Assembly (NCBI GenBank): GCA_039976075.1
Contig: JBDWFY010000018.1
Span: 1 to 64,000 of the forward strand
DNA from: JBDWFY01 sp039976075
GTDB lineage: Bacteria > Pseudomonadota > Alphaproteobacteria > Rhizobiales > Stappiaceae
Reading direction: 5' to 3'
Length of the DNA: 64,000 nucleotides
Position 1 is the first letter of the stretch, and each line of letters opens with the position of its first letter. A model generated the notes under the pieces. It did no database searches. It was not told the origin of the DNA and was given only the letters and a program-made list of their open reading frames with translations. Shown here piece after piece: positions 27,641 through 36,492 of this stretch. Made by a program: the position numbers and the translations under genes.

Positions 27641-28522
27641 TTACCTGAGCGCTCCGGCAGAAGCCAGCGAGCCTGTACCGCTGAGGGCAGGTTTCGCAGC
27701 AGGCGCATCCACTTCCTTACGCTGATACAATCCCCTCATCTGTGGAACCGGTGCAAAGGAAGATGTCAGTCCAACAACGGTTTCAGCAGCACCCAGAACC
27801 ATAAATCCGTCACCACTTAACTGCTTGGCGACCCGATTCAACACATCCGTTTTGGTTTCCTGATCGAAATAAATCAACACGTTACGACAGAAAACGATAT
27901 CAAACTCACCGAGTTGTGCGAAACTATCGAGAAGGTTCAATTGCCGCCACTGAACTTTCGAACGCATATCATTACTGATCTGCCACAGGTCTCCGACTTG
28001 CGAAAAGTTCTTCAATAGCAGTTGAACCGGCAAACCTCGCTGCACTTCGAACTGACTGTAAATTCCGGCTTTGGCTTTTTCCAGGACATCGCTAGCAATA
28101 TCAGTACCGATAATTTCGATACGCCACCCGGCAAGCTGCCTGGCAAACTCTTCCAGGCACATCGCCAGCGAATAAGGCTCCTGGCCCGTTGAGGCCGCTG
28201 CACACCAGATCCTCAACTTCCGACGGGTTGCCCGGCTTTTGATCAGAGCCGGCATCATTACATCGCGAAAATTGTCGAACGGTGTTTTATCACGAAAGAA
28301 AAACGACTCGTTGGTGGTCATCGCTTCAACAACAGCTGTCTCAAGCGCAGTTGCGCCTGGTCGTTGCAAAGCCGAAACAAGGTTGGAAATCGTTTCCATC
28401 CCCTTCTCCCGGACAACGGGAAGCAGCCTGCTTTCGATCAGATATTGTTTCTCATCATTGAGGACAAGACCAGAACGGGTTTTCAGGAATTTTTTCAAAA
28501 ATTCGTAATCTGTCGGCGTCAT
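27641..28522 (-). CDS. cheR: CheR, chemoreceptor glutamate methyltransferase
   Basis: A 293-residue CheR. The N-terminal all-helical domain (DYEFLKKFLKTRSGLVL) is followed by TNESFFFRDKTPF and the SAM site IWCAAASTGQEPYSLAM, then DIVFCRNVLIYFD. It methylates receptors for adaptation. Its start overlaps the cheB stop by four bases (ATGA). No chemoreceptor gene is in the operon, so it must act on receptors encoded elsewhere. Confidence 0.96.
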   Translation of the reverse strand: MTPTDYEFLKKFLKTRSGLVLNDEKQYLIESRLLPVVREKGMETISNLVSALQRPGATALETAVVEAMTTNESFFFRDKTPFDNFRDVMMPALIKSRATRRKLRIWCAAASTGQEPYSLAMCLEEFARQLAGWRIEIIGTDIASDVLEKAKAGIYSQFEVQRGLPVQLLLKNFSQVGDLWQISNDMRSKVQWRQLNLLDSFAQLGEFDIVFCRNVLIYFDQETKTDVLNRVAKQLSGDGFMVLGAAETVVGLTSSFAPVPQMRGLYQRKEVDAPAAKPALSGTGSLASAGALR

Positions 28523-29730
28523 CGTACACTCCCGGACAATAAACGCGTTACTTTTGGTCCGATTTCAGCAAGTGGCAGCACATCACTGCATTGACCTGTA
28601 TGCGCGGCTGCCCCTGGCATTCCCCACACCACACTGGTGGCTTCATCCTGAGCTATGACACTACCGCCCGATTGCGCTATTTTTCGCACTCCCTCAGCGC
28701 CATCCGCCCCCATACCGGTGAGAACGAGACTTAGAGTTGCCGGCCCGAATGCCGCGGCGACACTTTCAAAAAGCGGGTCTACCGCAGGTTTGCAAAAATT
28801 GACCGGCGGGTCATCATTCAGCATCGCAACGACACCCTGACCCGATTTCGCAATCGTCATATGTTTGCCGCCAGGTGCAACATAAATTGTGCCCGGCTTC
28901 AGTGCCTCATTATGCTCGGCTTCCTTGGCGTCGCACAAAGCAGCTTTTGCCAGATGCTCAGCCAAAATTGATGTAAAGGTCGGCGGCATGTGCTGTGTAA
29001 CCACAACCGGCACTTCTCGAATGCTGGATCCGATGTTACGCATCAGTTGCTGCAGCGCCTGCGGTCCACCTGTCGAACTTCCAATTGCAAGAACACGGGG
29101 TCGCACATTCGAATATTGCCGAAGCGTGAATGTTGGCTTGGCTGCCCTTGGGGCCGTGGGGGTCGTCGGACGTGCCGAAACAACATTACCCAGACTACCT
29201 GGCTTACCGGAGGCAGGCCGTTTGGCAATTTCGGCACGCATTGGCCTCGCCGGACGCGCAGTCACCCTGCTTTTTTTCGCAACAAGCCCGAGGTTTTTGC
29301 AACGGTCGATCAGCTCACGGCGAAAATCGACTGACGTGGTTACACCACTTGTCGATTCGGGTTTGGGAACATAATCATGAGCGCCCAGAGACAGTGCACG
29401 CAAACTGATCTCAGCGTTACGACGTGTCAGTGTTGACGCCATAATAACAATCAGATTTTTTTTCTTTTTGAGCATCAATGGCAGGGCGGTCATACCATCC
29501 ATCACGGGCATCTCGATATCAAGAAGAACCACATCTGGATTTGAGCGCTCGATGTCATCAACTGCCTGCTGGCCATTTCGATGGCTAGCGACTACCGCAA
29601 GGCTGGGTTCAGAATCGACCCAGCGCCCGAGTAATCCGCGAATAACGACTGAATCGTCAACGATCATGACCCGTATCGGGTCGGTTTCTGCTGCTGTGTT
29701 TGATGCCGACGCCGTGGATACAGAATTCAT
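28519..29730 (-). CDS. cheB: CheB, receptor methylesterase with receiver domain
   Basis: A 403-residue protein. The receiver domain (residues about 18-135) has VDD and the acceptor Asp in VLLDIEMPVMDG. A long, basic, Ala/Pro/Arg-rich linker of roughly 70 residues follows. The methylesterase domain has the catalytic Ser in IGSSTGGPQAL, His in TQHMPPTFTS and Asp in GMGADGAEGV. The linker is longer than in enteric CheB. It counteracts CheR. Confidence 0.96.
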   Translation of the reverse strand: MNSVSTASASNTAAETDPIRVMIVDDSVVIRGLLGRWVDSEPSLAVVASHRNGQQAVDDIERSNPDVVLLDIEMPVMDGMTALPLMLKKKKNLIVIMASTLTRRNAEISLRALSLGAHDYVPKPESTSGVTTSVDFRRELIDRCKNLGLVAKKSRVTARPARPMRAEIAKRPASGKPGSLGNVVSARPTTPTAPRAAKPTFTLRQYSNVRPRVLAIGSSTGGPQALQQLMRNIGSSIREVPVVVTQHMPPTFTSILAEHLAKAALCDAKEAEHNEALKPGTIYVAPGGKHMTIAKSGQGVVAMLNDDPPVNFCKPAVDPLFESVAAAFGPATLSLVLTGMGADGAEGVRKIAQSGGSVIAQDEATSVVWGMPGAAAHTGQCSDVLPLAEIGPKVTRLLSGSVR

Positions 29731-29761
29731 TTTTTACTCTTTTTCGATATTTATTCGAAAA

Positions 29762-30127
29762 TCAGATGAGGCCGACTTCCTGAAATTTCGACTCAACGAT
29801 TTCCCGATCAAACGGCTTCATGATGTACTCGTTGGCGCCGGCACGAATAGCCTTGGCAATATGCGCCACATCATTTTCAGTCGTACAGAAGACAACAACC
29901 GGCTTTTCCCCTCCCTGCTCCTGACGCAGGGCAGTCAGAAATTCGAGTCCATCCATGACCGGCATATTCCAGTCCAGAAGAATGGCGTCAGGCATATCGG
30001 AACGGCATTCTTCCAACGCCTCCTTGCCATCTTCGGCTTCATTAATCTCGAATTGCAGATCTTCAAGAATACGACGCGCTACTTTGCGAATCACACTTGA
30101 ATCATCAACGACGAGGCAGCTTTTCAT
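29762..30127 (-). CDS. cheY: CheY-type response regulator
   Basis: A 121-residue single receiver domain: acidic pair Asp8-Asp9, phospho-acceptor Asp52 (ILLDWNMPVMDG), and the conserved Lys in YIMKPFDRE. Located between cheW and cheB, it is the likely motor-binding output of this pathway, although a phosphate-sink role is also possible because CheA carries its own receiver. Confidence 0.93.
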   Translation of the reverse strand: MKSCLVVDDSSVIRKVARRILEDLQFEINEAEDGKEALEECRSDMPDAILLDWNMPVMDGLEFLTALRQEQGGEKPVVVFCTTENDVAHIAKAIRAGANEYIMKPFDREIVESKFQEVGLI

Positions 30128-30171
30128 CGTCCGTTCTCCTAGTTACCGCCAGACATGGCGATTGGCATATA

Positions 30172-30651
30172 TTACGCCGCCATTGGTTCGCGCATCATCG
30201 AACCCAGCAGACGATTGACATCAAGGATCACCATCAGTTGGCCATCGAGGCGGTGAACGCCGCCGGAGACCTGGGACCATCGCTGATCCAAATTTGCGGG
30301 ATTCGGTTCCTTGGAATCGTTTGCGAGCGTCAACACTTCGCCAACGGTATCAATGACAAGTCCGTATGACTCGCTCTTGTATTCAATACCAACAGCCATT
30401 CCCGTCTGATCGTCCGGCATCGGTTCCAGATGCAGACGGTTGCGCATATTGATCGCGGTGACGATCCGACCACGCAGATTGAGAACACCGGCAACCTCAA
30501 TCGGTGCCAATGGCACGCTTGTGACGTTATCCGGCACAAACACATCGTGGACTTGCTCAATCGGCAAACCGAACAGTTGTTCACCGATAATGACGGTTAC
30601 ATATTGTGTCGTGTCGCCAACGGTTGGCGCAAAATTATCGTTCGAATTCAT
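30172..30651 (-). CDS. cheW: CheW, chemotaxis coupling protein
   Basis: A 159-residue CheW: QYVTVIIGEQLFGLPIEQVHDVF near the start, VLNLRGRIVTAINMRNRL in the middle and VDTVGEVLTL late. It couples receptors to CheA. Its ATG overlaps the cheA stop (ATGA), showing translational coupling. Confidence 0.95.
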   Translation of the reverse strand: MNSNDNFAPTVGDTTQYVTVIIGEQLFGLPIEQVHDVFVPDNVTSVPLAPIEVAGVLNLRGRIVTAINMRNRLHLEPMPDDQTGMAVGIEYKSESYGLVIDTVGEVLTLANDSKEPNPANLDQRWSQVSGGVHRLDGQLMVILDVNRLLGSMMREPMAA

Positions 30652-33428
30652 GCCGCAGCTTCCATTTCACCAGAGAGAACATCCTTGAGCGACGCAATCA
30701 GACCAGGACGGTCGAATTTTGCGACATAGTCATCAAAACCTGCTTGACGACCGCGTTCGATCGACGCCGGTGTTACCAGAGACGACAAGGCAATGACCGG
30801 TGTGCTGCGGAAGCGCTGATCGCGCCTGATACCTTCACAGAACTCAAACCCGTTGATCTCAGGCATCTCGATATCACTGACGATAACCTGGAATTTTTCG
30901 CCATTTTCCAGCAATTCAAAGGCCTGCGATGCACTGCTGCAAACGGTGACGTCAAAGCCCGCAGCTTTCAGAACCGGTGTCAGCATGTTGCGGAAGAATG
31001 AACTGTCATCGACGAATAGCAGCGAGCGTGTCAACGCGTGCTCGCTGAGTTCCTTTCGAATGAACCAGTCCTCAAACGCCTGTGGCAGGAAGTGCCCGAG
31101 GTCAATGATCTCGGTCGCCTTGTCCTTAATGACCGCAGATCCCAGAATACCGGGCACATCTGAGCCTACTTCAATGTTCAGACGGTCTTCCACAATATCC
31201 AGGATCTGGTCGACGACGAGTCCCATTGACCTGCCGGCATCGGAGAATACCAGCATGGGCTGGGTGCCTTCGGTCCTGAGGCTCAAAGTGTCATTGACAT
31301 AAACCAGCGGCATCAAAGAGCCGCGATACTGAACCAAATCGCGGCCGTTTGACCGTTCGATCTTGTCGATTTCAAACTCTTCAAGACGCGTAACAAGCGA
31401 TAGCGGCACCGCCTTGGGTTCTGCACTACCGGCACTAAAGAGCAGCATTGACGTTGTCGCATGGCTGTTCATGGCTGCTTCAGTTTCAGACCCGGACTCT
31501 TCCTCTTCCTCAGAAAGAACCCCACCCGCCTGACTGGCCATGGCACTTGCGACACCGTTTGGATCGATGATCATGATCACGCTGCCATCGCCCAAAATGG
31601 TATTGCCGGAGAACATCGTCAGGTTTCTCAGCATCGTCGACATTGGTTTGACGACGATTTCCTCGGTGTGGAACACGGCATCAACCACAACACCGAAATT
31701 CTGACTTCCGACCTGCATGACGACAATGAAGCCATTGTCCTCATCAAATGCTTCCGTCACTTCTTTGGGATTTTCCTGCCCCAGAATTTTCGACATATGC
31801 ATCAATGGCAACAGTTTGTTGCGCAGCCGAAGCACCGGCGTATCCTTGATCCGTTCGATTCTGTGCTCGGAATTATTCTGAACGCGAACCAGTTCCACAA
31901 CGGAGAGCTGTGGAATGGCAAACCGATCACCACCCGCTTCGACGATCAAGGTTGATACGATCGCCAGCGTCAGCGGAATTTTGATGATAAAGGTTGTTCC
32001 CTTACCTTCTGCCGATTTGAGGTCAACCGATCCACCGATCAGTTCAATATTGTTACGAACAACATCCATACCAACGCCTCGACCGGAGACGTTTGTCACT
32101 GCAGCGGCTGTAGAAAACCCGGCAGCAAAAATAAACTTATGGATCTGTGCGTCCGTCATCTTCTCGAGTTCTGCCTCAGTGGACAGCCCGTTATCGATGA
32201 CTTTCTTTTTGATCATATCGACCGGCAGACCCTTACCATCATCTTTGACTTCGATGATGATGTGACCGCCTTCGTGATAGGCTGCCAAGGTAATCTTGCC
32301 TTTATCCGGCTTTCCAGCAGCCCGTCGTCCTTCGGTTGTTTCGAGCCCGTGATCCGCCGAATTGCGAACCATGTGTGTCAGCGGATCCTTGATCATTTCA
32401 AGAACCTGACGATCAAGTTCCGTATCCGCCCCGAGCATTTCCAGGTCGATCGTCTTGTCCAGATCCTGTGCCAGATCGCGCACAACGCGCGGCAGCTTCT
32501 GCCAGGCGTTACCGATCGGCTGCATGCGGGTCTGCATGACGCCTTCCTGCAATTCTGCCGTCACATTGGACAGACGCTGCAGTGGAACCTTGAATTCAGA
32601 ATCTTCGTGACGTCGCACGATTTCCAGCAACTGATTTCTTGTCAGAACCAGCTCCGAAACCATCGTCATGAGATGTTCAAGGGTTTCAACATTCACGCGA
32701 ATGGACTGGTTAGAAACCGATGCACCCTGCTTGGGCTTATCAGCCGCGTCTTTTTTGGCGGCCTTGGCGTCTTTGGCATCTTCCTTCTTGGAGGCCGGCG
32801 CTGCTTCGGTTTTAGCTTCGGGCGGTTTTTCTTCCGCAACCTGCTCTTCGGCGACATCAGCCTCGGCGTCTACCGGCATTTCAACCTCGACAGCCGTCTC
32901 CTGAAAGGCCCGCTCCAGGTCATCCAGGGGCACTTCACCGACACGCAGCGGCCGTTCAATGGTCTGTTCAGCCTCGTCTGCTTCACTGGCTGCTACGTCG
33001 TCGGCCGTCTCCTCCGAAGCCTCGGTGTCAGAGCCAGCCTCTTCGGAAAATGCGCTGAGAGACATGGCATCAAGCTGAGAAATCAGATCTTCATCCGATC
33101 CTTCGGGCTCAACTCCCTCTGCATTTTCAAGATCCGCCAGAATTTCCTTAATCCGGTCAATCGACGTCAGAATGAGAGAAACCGAATTTTCGCGAACTGG
33201 TGCACCGTCGCGAAACTTGCCCATGAGCGTCTCAGCTGCATGAGCCAGTGCTTCAAGGCGCGGCAACCCCAGAAAGCCGCATGTGCCTTTGATCGTATGT
33301 ACGAGGCGAAAAATGTTATCGAGAATTTTGGCGTTATTCGGCTCCTGCTCGAATTTGACCAGTTCTACATCGACAACATCGAGGCTCTCGTTTGTTTCAG
33401 TTAGAAATTCCCTAAGGAGATCGTCCAT
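30648..33428 (-). CDS. cheA: CheA hybrid kinase with two CheW-like domains and a C-terminal receiver
   Basis: A 926-residue kinase. The HPt domain comes first, with the phospho-acceptor His44 in RLVHTIKGTCGFLGL. A long acidic then Lys/Ala-rich linker replaces the usual P2 CheY-binding domain. Dimerisation and kinase domains follow (MVRNSADHGLE, DDGKGL, GRGVGMDVV), then two CheW-like domains (about 500-630 and 670-790, split by a Glu-rich stretch) and a receiver at the end (FVDDSSFFRN, VSDIEMPEINGFEF). I choose ATG 33428 (MDDLLREFL); the frame runs on to 33473. The layout is larger than the enteric enzyme. It probably phosphorylates both the CheY product and its own receiver. Confidence 0.95.
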   Translation of the reverse strand: MDDLLREFLTETNESLDVVDVELVKFEQEPNNAKILDNIFRLVHTIKGTCGFLGLPRLEALAHAAETLMGKFRDGAPVRENSVSLILTSIDRIKEILADLENAEGVEPEGSDEDLISQLDAMSLSAFSEEAGSDTEASEETADDVAASEADEAEQTIERPLRVGEVPLDDLERAFQETAVEVEMPVDAEADVAEEQVAEEKPPEAKTEAAPASKKEDAKDAKAAKKDAADKPKQGASVSNQSIRVNVETLEHLMTMVSELVLTRNQLLEIVRRHEDSEFKVPLQRLSNVTAELQEGVMQTRMQPIGNAWQKLPRVVRDLAQDLDKTIDLEMLGADTELDRQVLEMIKDPLTHMVRNSADHGLETTEGRRAAGKPDKGKITLAAYHEGGHIIIEVKDDGKGLPVDMIKKKVIDNGLSTEAELEKMTDAQIHKFIFAAGFSTAAAVTNVSGRGVGMDVVRNNIELIGGSVDLKSAEGKGTTFIIKIPLTLAIVSTLIVEAGGDRFAIPQLSVVELVRVQNNSEHRIERIKDTPVLRLRNKLLPLMHMSKILGQENPKEVTEAFDEDNGFIVVMQVGSQNFGVVVDAVFHTEEIVVKPMSTMLRNLTMFSGNTILGDGSVIMIIDPNGVASAMASQAGGVLSEEEEESGSETEAAMNSHATTSMLLFSAGSAEPKAVPLSLVTRLEEFEIDKIERSNGRDLVQYRGSLMPLVYVNDTLSLRTEGTQPMLVFSDAGRSMGLVVDQILDIVEDRLNIEVGSDVPGILGSAVIKDKATEIIDLGHFLPQAFEDWFIRKELSEHALTRSLLFVDDSSFFRNMLTPVLKAAGFDVTVCSSASQAFELLENGEKFQVIVSDIEMPEINGFEFCEGIRRDQRFRSTPVIALSSLVTPASIERGRQAGFDDYVAKFDRPGLIASLKDVLSGEMEAAA

Positions 33429-33572
33429 GCCAGCACCCACCCGGAATCTATCCGCTGTTAACCGCCTTCCCAAGACGGTTGAACGTTATTCGTTCTCTGG
33501 TGCAGTTTTAGTGCAAAGGGTTAAGATAAATTGAAACAAGCCTACTAAAATTGAATTTTTCTTTTAGTTATT

Positions 33573-34208
33573 CTAGCGAACGGAAATGGTTACCGATTCC
33601 TCAACACTTTCCAATTCTACTTTCAAACCGCATTCTCGGGCTAATAACCAAGTATAAATCGGTTGAATAGAATGTGCATCAACGGTTTCGGTATCTTCTT
33701 CAATAAAGACTTCATCAATCTTGATCGGAATTCTTGCGTTTTTGCCCTGTGAAGTGAACTTAAACACGGGGTTTTCCGCATCACCGGTCATACTCACAGT
33801 GACTGTTCCGCCCCGCGGAATGCATTGATTGGCAACCAGAATCATGTTGAGCAAAAGTTTGACTTTGTTCTTTGCCATCAATAGGCGCGGAACATCCCAG
33901 ACCAAATCCGGTTTTTCCCCTGCCATGAACCCTTCAGCAACAGATTGGGCATCCCCCAGGTCAATTTCTGCACCCGCAGATCCCGCTGCGCCAAAGGCCA
34001 AACGGGCAAATTGTAACTTTGCCGATGCCTGGCCCGCGCTTTTGCGGATCAGATCCATTGCAAAATCTTTCATATCCTCATTGCCCTCTTCATCAAGGAC
34101 TTCCAGTCCGTTGATGATCGCCCCAACCGGCGAAATAATATCGTGGCAAAGGCGGCTGGATATCAGCGCAGCCAGATCAAGAGAGCTGAGATCAAAGGAT
34201 TTAGACAT
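33573..34208 (-). CDS. chpT: ChpT, histidine phosphotransferase of the CckA-CtrA relay
   Basis: A 211-residue protein with the ChpT hallmark LAALISSRLCHDIISPVGAI, His22 being the phosphorylation site, followed by a degenerate ATPase-like domain (LLNMILVANQCIPRGGTV) without ATP motifs. It passes phosphate from CckA to CtrA and CpdR. ATG 34208 follows GAGG; the frame is open to 34265. It is upstream of cheA on the same strand, 144 bases apart, so it may be co-transcribed with the chemotaxis genes. Confidence 0.93.
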   Translation of the reverse strand: MSKSFDLSSLDLAALISSRLCHDIISPVGAIINGLEVLDEEGNEDMKDFAMDLIRKSAGQASAKLQFARLAFGAAGSAGAEIDLGDAQSVAEGFMAGEKPDLVWDVPRLLMAKNKVKLLLNMILVANQCIPRGGTVTVSMTGDAENPVFKFTSQGKNARIPIKIDEVFIEEDTETVDAHSIQPIYTWLLARECGLKVELESVEESVTISVR

Positions 34209-34637
34209 TGCAACCTCGTGCAAACCAACTTCGGCAGCGTGCTGAAGCCAATTGATTCGTGACATTTAAACACCACAGGTACACGTACAGCCGGTTCCTG
34301 CCAAGAACGTCTACCGCTTTACCCACGATGGTTTACGCCCTGTTTGAGAATATTGTCGGCGTGTATTGCACATTTACAAATCTACATTGCTCTCGCAGCC
34401 GTTATCAGCCGCGCCGAAAAAGGCAGCATGCATTTGCAGCCCGGTTTGTTGAAGACGTTGCCGGTTCAATTGGCATTCGACTCTCAGCTCACAATAATTG
34501 ACTAGGAGTTGCCAAATCGGTGCCATTCAGGATCGAAACACACGCCTTCTTGTACTGCATAAACTGGTGTGTCCGGGTTACCGAAACAGCGGTCCAGGTA
34601 AAAGCAGGTGTCAAAAGAGCATAGTCCGCTGTTACGA
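34209..34637. other. Non-coding stretch between chpT and a lipoprotein gene
   Basis: About 430 bases with no supported gene. It should hold the chpT promoter. I saw no strong hairpin or operator. Confidence 0.4.
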
Positions 34638-35066
34638 CTAGGAACACTTTTCAACTATGTTGCCAAGTTGACGTCGACCGCTCTTAAGAACGTACGGAAT
34701 TTTTCCGCTGGCAAGCTCAAATGGGTCGCCCTGGCAAGACGAACGAACACTTCCCGCATAGTTCCGCATGGATCGACAGTTCCAGTCACCCCCGTCTTTT
34801 TTCGTCACCGGATTGTAGCTATAAGAAGGATAGCGAAAACATATTTCATTGCCACTTGAACGCGTTTTCCATTTTCCCGGCAGGCTACGCGAATTGCCTG
34901 GGTACCACAGATATGTCCGGCCTTCTATTGACTGATATTCAACCTGAACACCGTGGTCTTTGTCATAGTGCACAATCGTATGGTCACTAATTGACACCGG
35001 AGCGCTGCTGGTTTGACAAGATGCAAGAGCTACAGCAAGACAAAGAAATAAAACAGGCAAACGCAT
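34638..35066 (-). CDS. Putative lipoprotein, function unknown
   Basis: A 142-residue protein with a lipoprotein signal peptide: MRLPVLFLCLAVALASC, lipobox LASC with Cys17. The mature part is small, basic and rich in aromatic residues and Cys, with a YLWYPG..GKWKTR segment, then ICFRYPS and GGDWNCRS, suggesting a compact beta domain stabilised by disulfides. I do not recognise a named family with certainty. It stands alone between chpT and a YHS-domain gene. Confidence 0.7.
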   Translation of the reverse strand: MRLPVLFLCLAVALASCQTSSAPVSISDHTIVHYDKDHGVQVEYQSIEGRTYLWYPGNSRSLPGKWKTRSSGNEICFRYPSYSYNPVTKKDGGDWNCRSMRNYAGSVRSSCQGDPFELASGKIPYVLKSGRRQLGNIVEKCS

Positions 35067-35155
35067 AAAATCCCCAACAAGTCCGAGAGTTACAACAGCC
35101 TGACCTGATAGCGTTACTTCTTTGTCTCAGCAAGTAGTTTCAACTTCAAGCTGAA

Positions 35156-35641
35156 TCAGTTACCGACACCCTCGGGGGCCGGTATAAAAAGCTCATCTGC
35201 TTTTCTGGTAAACAGATACGGATCTGCAAACCAGGAAAACCGGTTTGCTGGAGAGTAGAAAACATACAGTTTCTGCCGATAGATCGTCCAGACTTCAGGG
35301 TTTCCGCCGGTCGTGTAGCCCTGCGCTGCCATGAAAGCACCGTGACCGCCATATTGAGGTGCGTAGACCTTGGGCGTGTCCTTGAAAGCATACATGTTTC
35401 CCTTGTTAACGAAACGCCAGGAAACACCCATCCAGGTCAATTCATGTGCAGTTTTACCTGGTCGCGCACGCCGATCGACAAAATAGGCGACCGGATCGTA
35501 TCCGGACAAAGCCAGGCCGGACGTGGGATCCGAGACAAACCGTTCTTGAGCACCTGCAGAAATTGAAATCACGCAGCTCGCAAGGACTACGGGCCAAAAA
35601 AGAATGCGGGTTCGCCACGAACATGCCCGATTGTCAATCAA
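35156..35641 (-). CDS. Exported YHS-domain protein
   Basis: About 161 residues. A hydrophobic signal segment (ILFWPVVLASCVISISAGA) is followed by a YHS-type domain: LALSGYDPVAYFVDRRARPG, WRFVNKGNMYAFKDTPKVYAPQYGGHGAFMA. YHS domains are often linked to metal handling, but no Cys pair is present here, so metal binding is unproven. The start is uncertain: TTG 35641 is the best nearby candidate, and no ATG with a ribosome binding site fits. Confidence 0.8.
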   Translation of the reverse strand: MIDNRACSWRTRILFWPVVLASCVISISAGAQERFVSDPTSGLALSGYDPVAYFVDRRARPGKTAHELTWMGVSWRFVNKGNMYAFKDTPKVYAPQYGGHGAFMAAQGYTTGGNPEVWTIYRQKLYVFYSPANRFSWFADPYLFTRKADELFIPAPEGVGN

Positions 35642-35781
35642 GATTCTTACCGATTCTGCGTCAAAAGATGTCCCAATATCTGACAATATACCCGTGGAAT
35701 TTCAGAAGTATTAACCTTTTGGCAGTTTTCTTGATGAAGGCAACGATCGTAATTAATTCCAGAAGTAAACGAGATTGAGTA

Positions 35782-36369
35782 ATGCTTCCTACGTGCCGAC
35801 GCTACCTGCTTCCGCTTCTTTTGTTAACGTTGTTGCAACCCGTTGTTGCCGCTGCGCAATCCACTGCGGGGGGCTCTTCATCTCCCAATACATATTCAGA
35901 ACAGGCGATCCTCGAAACGGGTCACCAGTTTTTCGGGACCGTATCAGGCGGCCTCGCCTCAGTTGTTGAGACGGCAGTTTCGCGATATGGCGAACCCAAT
36001 GCCTATATCCTGGGTCAGGAAGGGTCTGGAGCCTTTGTCGCCGGACTTCGCTATGGTGAAGGGGACATGCACACCCGAAACCAGGGCGTTCACAAAATAT
36101 TCTGGCAAGGCCCTTCTATCGGCTTCGATTTCGGCGCCGATGGTGACCGGGTTATGATGCTTGTCTATAATCTGCCTTCAACCAATGCCATGATGAACAG
36201 ATATGTCGGAGTAGATGGCTCGGCCTACCTCGTCGGAGGGTTTGGAATGACGGTGCTTGCGAACAACGGCATCTATGTTGTTCCAGTCAGGTCCGGCGTC
36301 GGCGCCCGGCTCGGCATCAATGCGGGATACCTGAAATTCACGAAACGGCCAACCTGGAACCCATTCTGA
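35782..36369 (+). CDS. eipA: EipA family envelope protein (DUF1134)
   Basis: A 195-residue exported protein. A signal peptide ends near AAAQ (residue 25). The mature part matches DUF1134: ETGHQFFGTVSGGLASVVE, RYGEPNAYILGQEGSGAFVAGLRYGEG and KIFWQGPSIGFDFGADG. In Brucella, EipA is a periplasmic beta-barrel-like protein needed for envelope integrity and is under CtrA control. No clear CtrA box was seen upstream here. Confidence 0.88.
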   Translation: MLPTCRRYLLPLLLLTLLQPVVAAAQSTAGGSSSPNTYSEQAILETGHQFFGTVSGGLASVVETAVSRYGEPNAYILGQEGSGAFVAGLRYGEGDMHTRNQGVHKIFWQGPSIGFDFGADGDRVMMLVYNLPSTNAMMNRYVGVDGSAYLVGGFGMTVLANNGIYVVPVRSGVGARLGINAGYLKFTKRPTWNPF

Positions 36370-36492
36370 ATTTTCAGGCGGCCTGGATTAAGTATGGCAG
36401 CGAGTTGCCCCTTGGTATTCGCTGTCAGGTCGGCTAATCAGTACCAACGAATTTTGGAGCCGCCAACTTTGTAATCGACTTGGGTTTGAACT

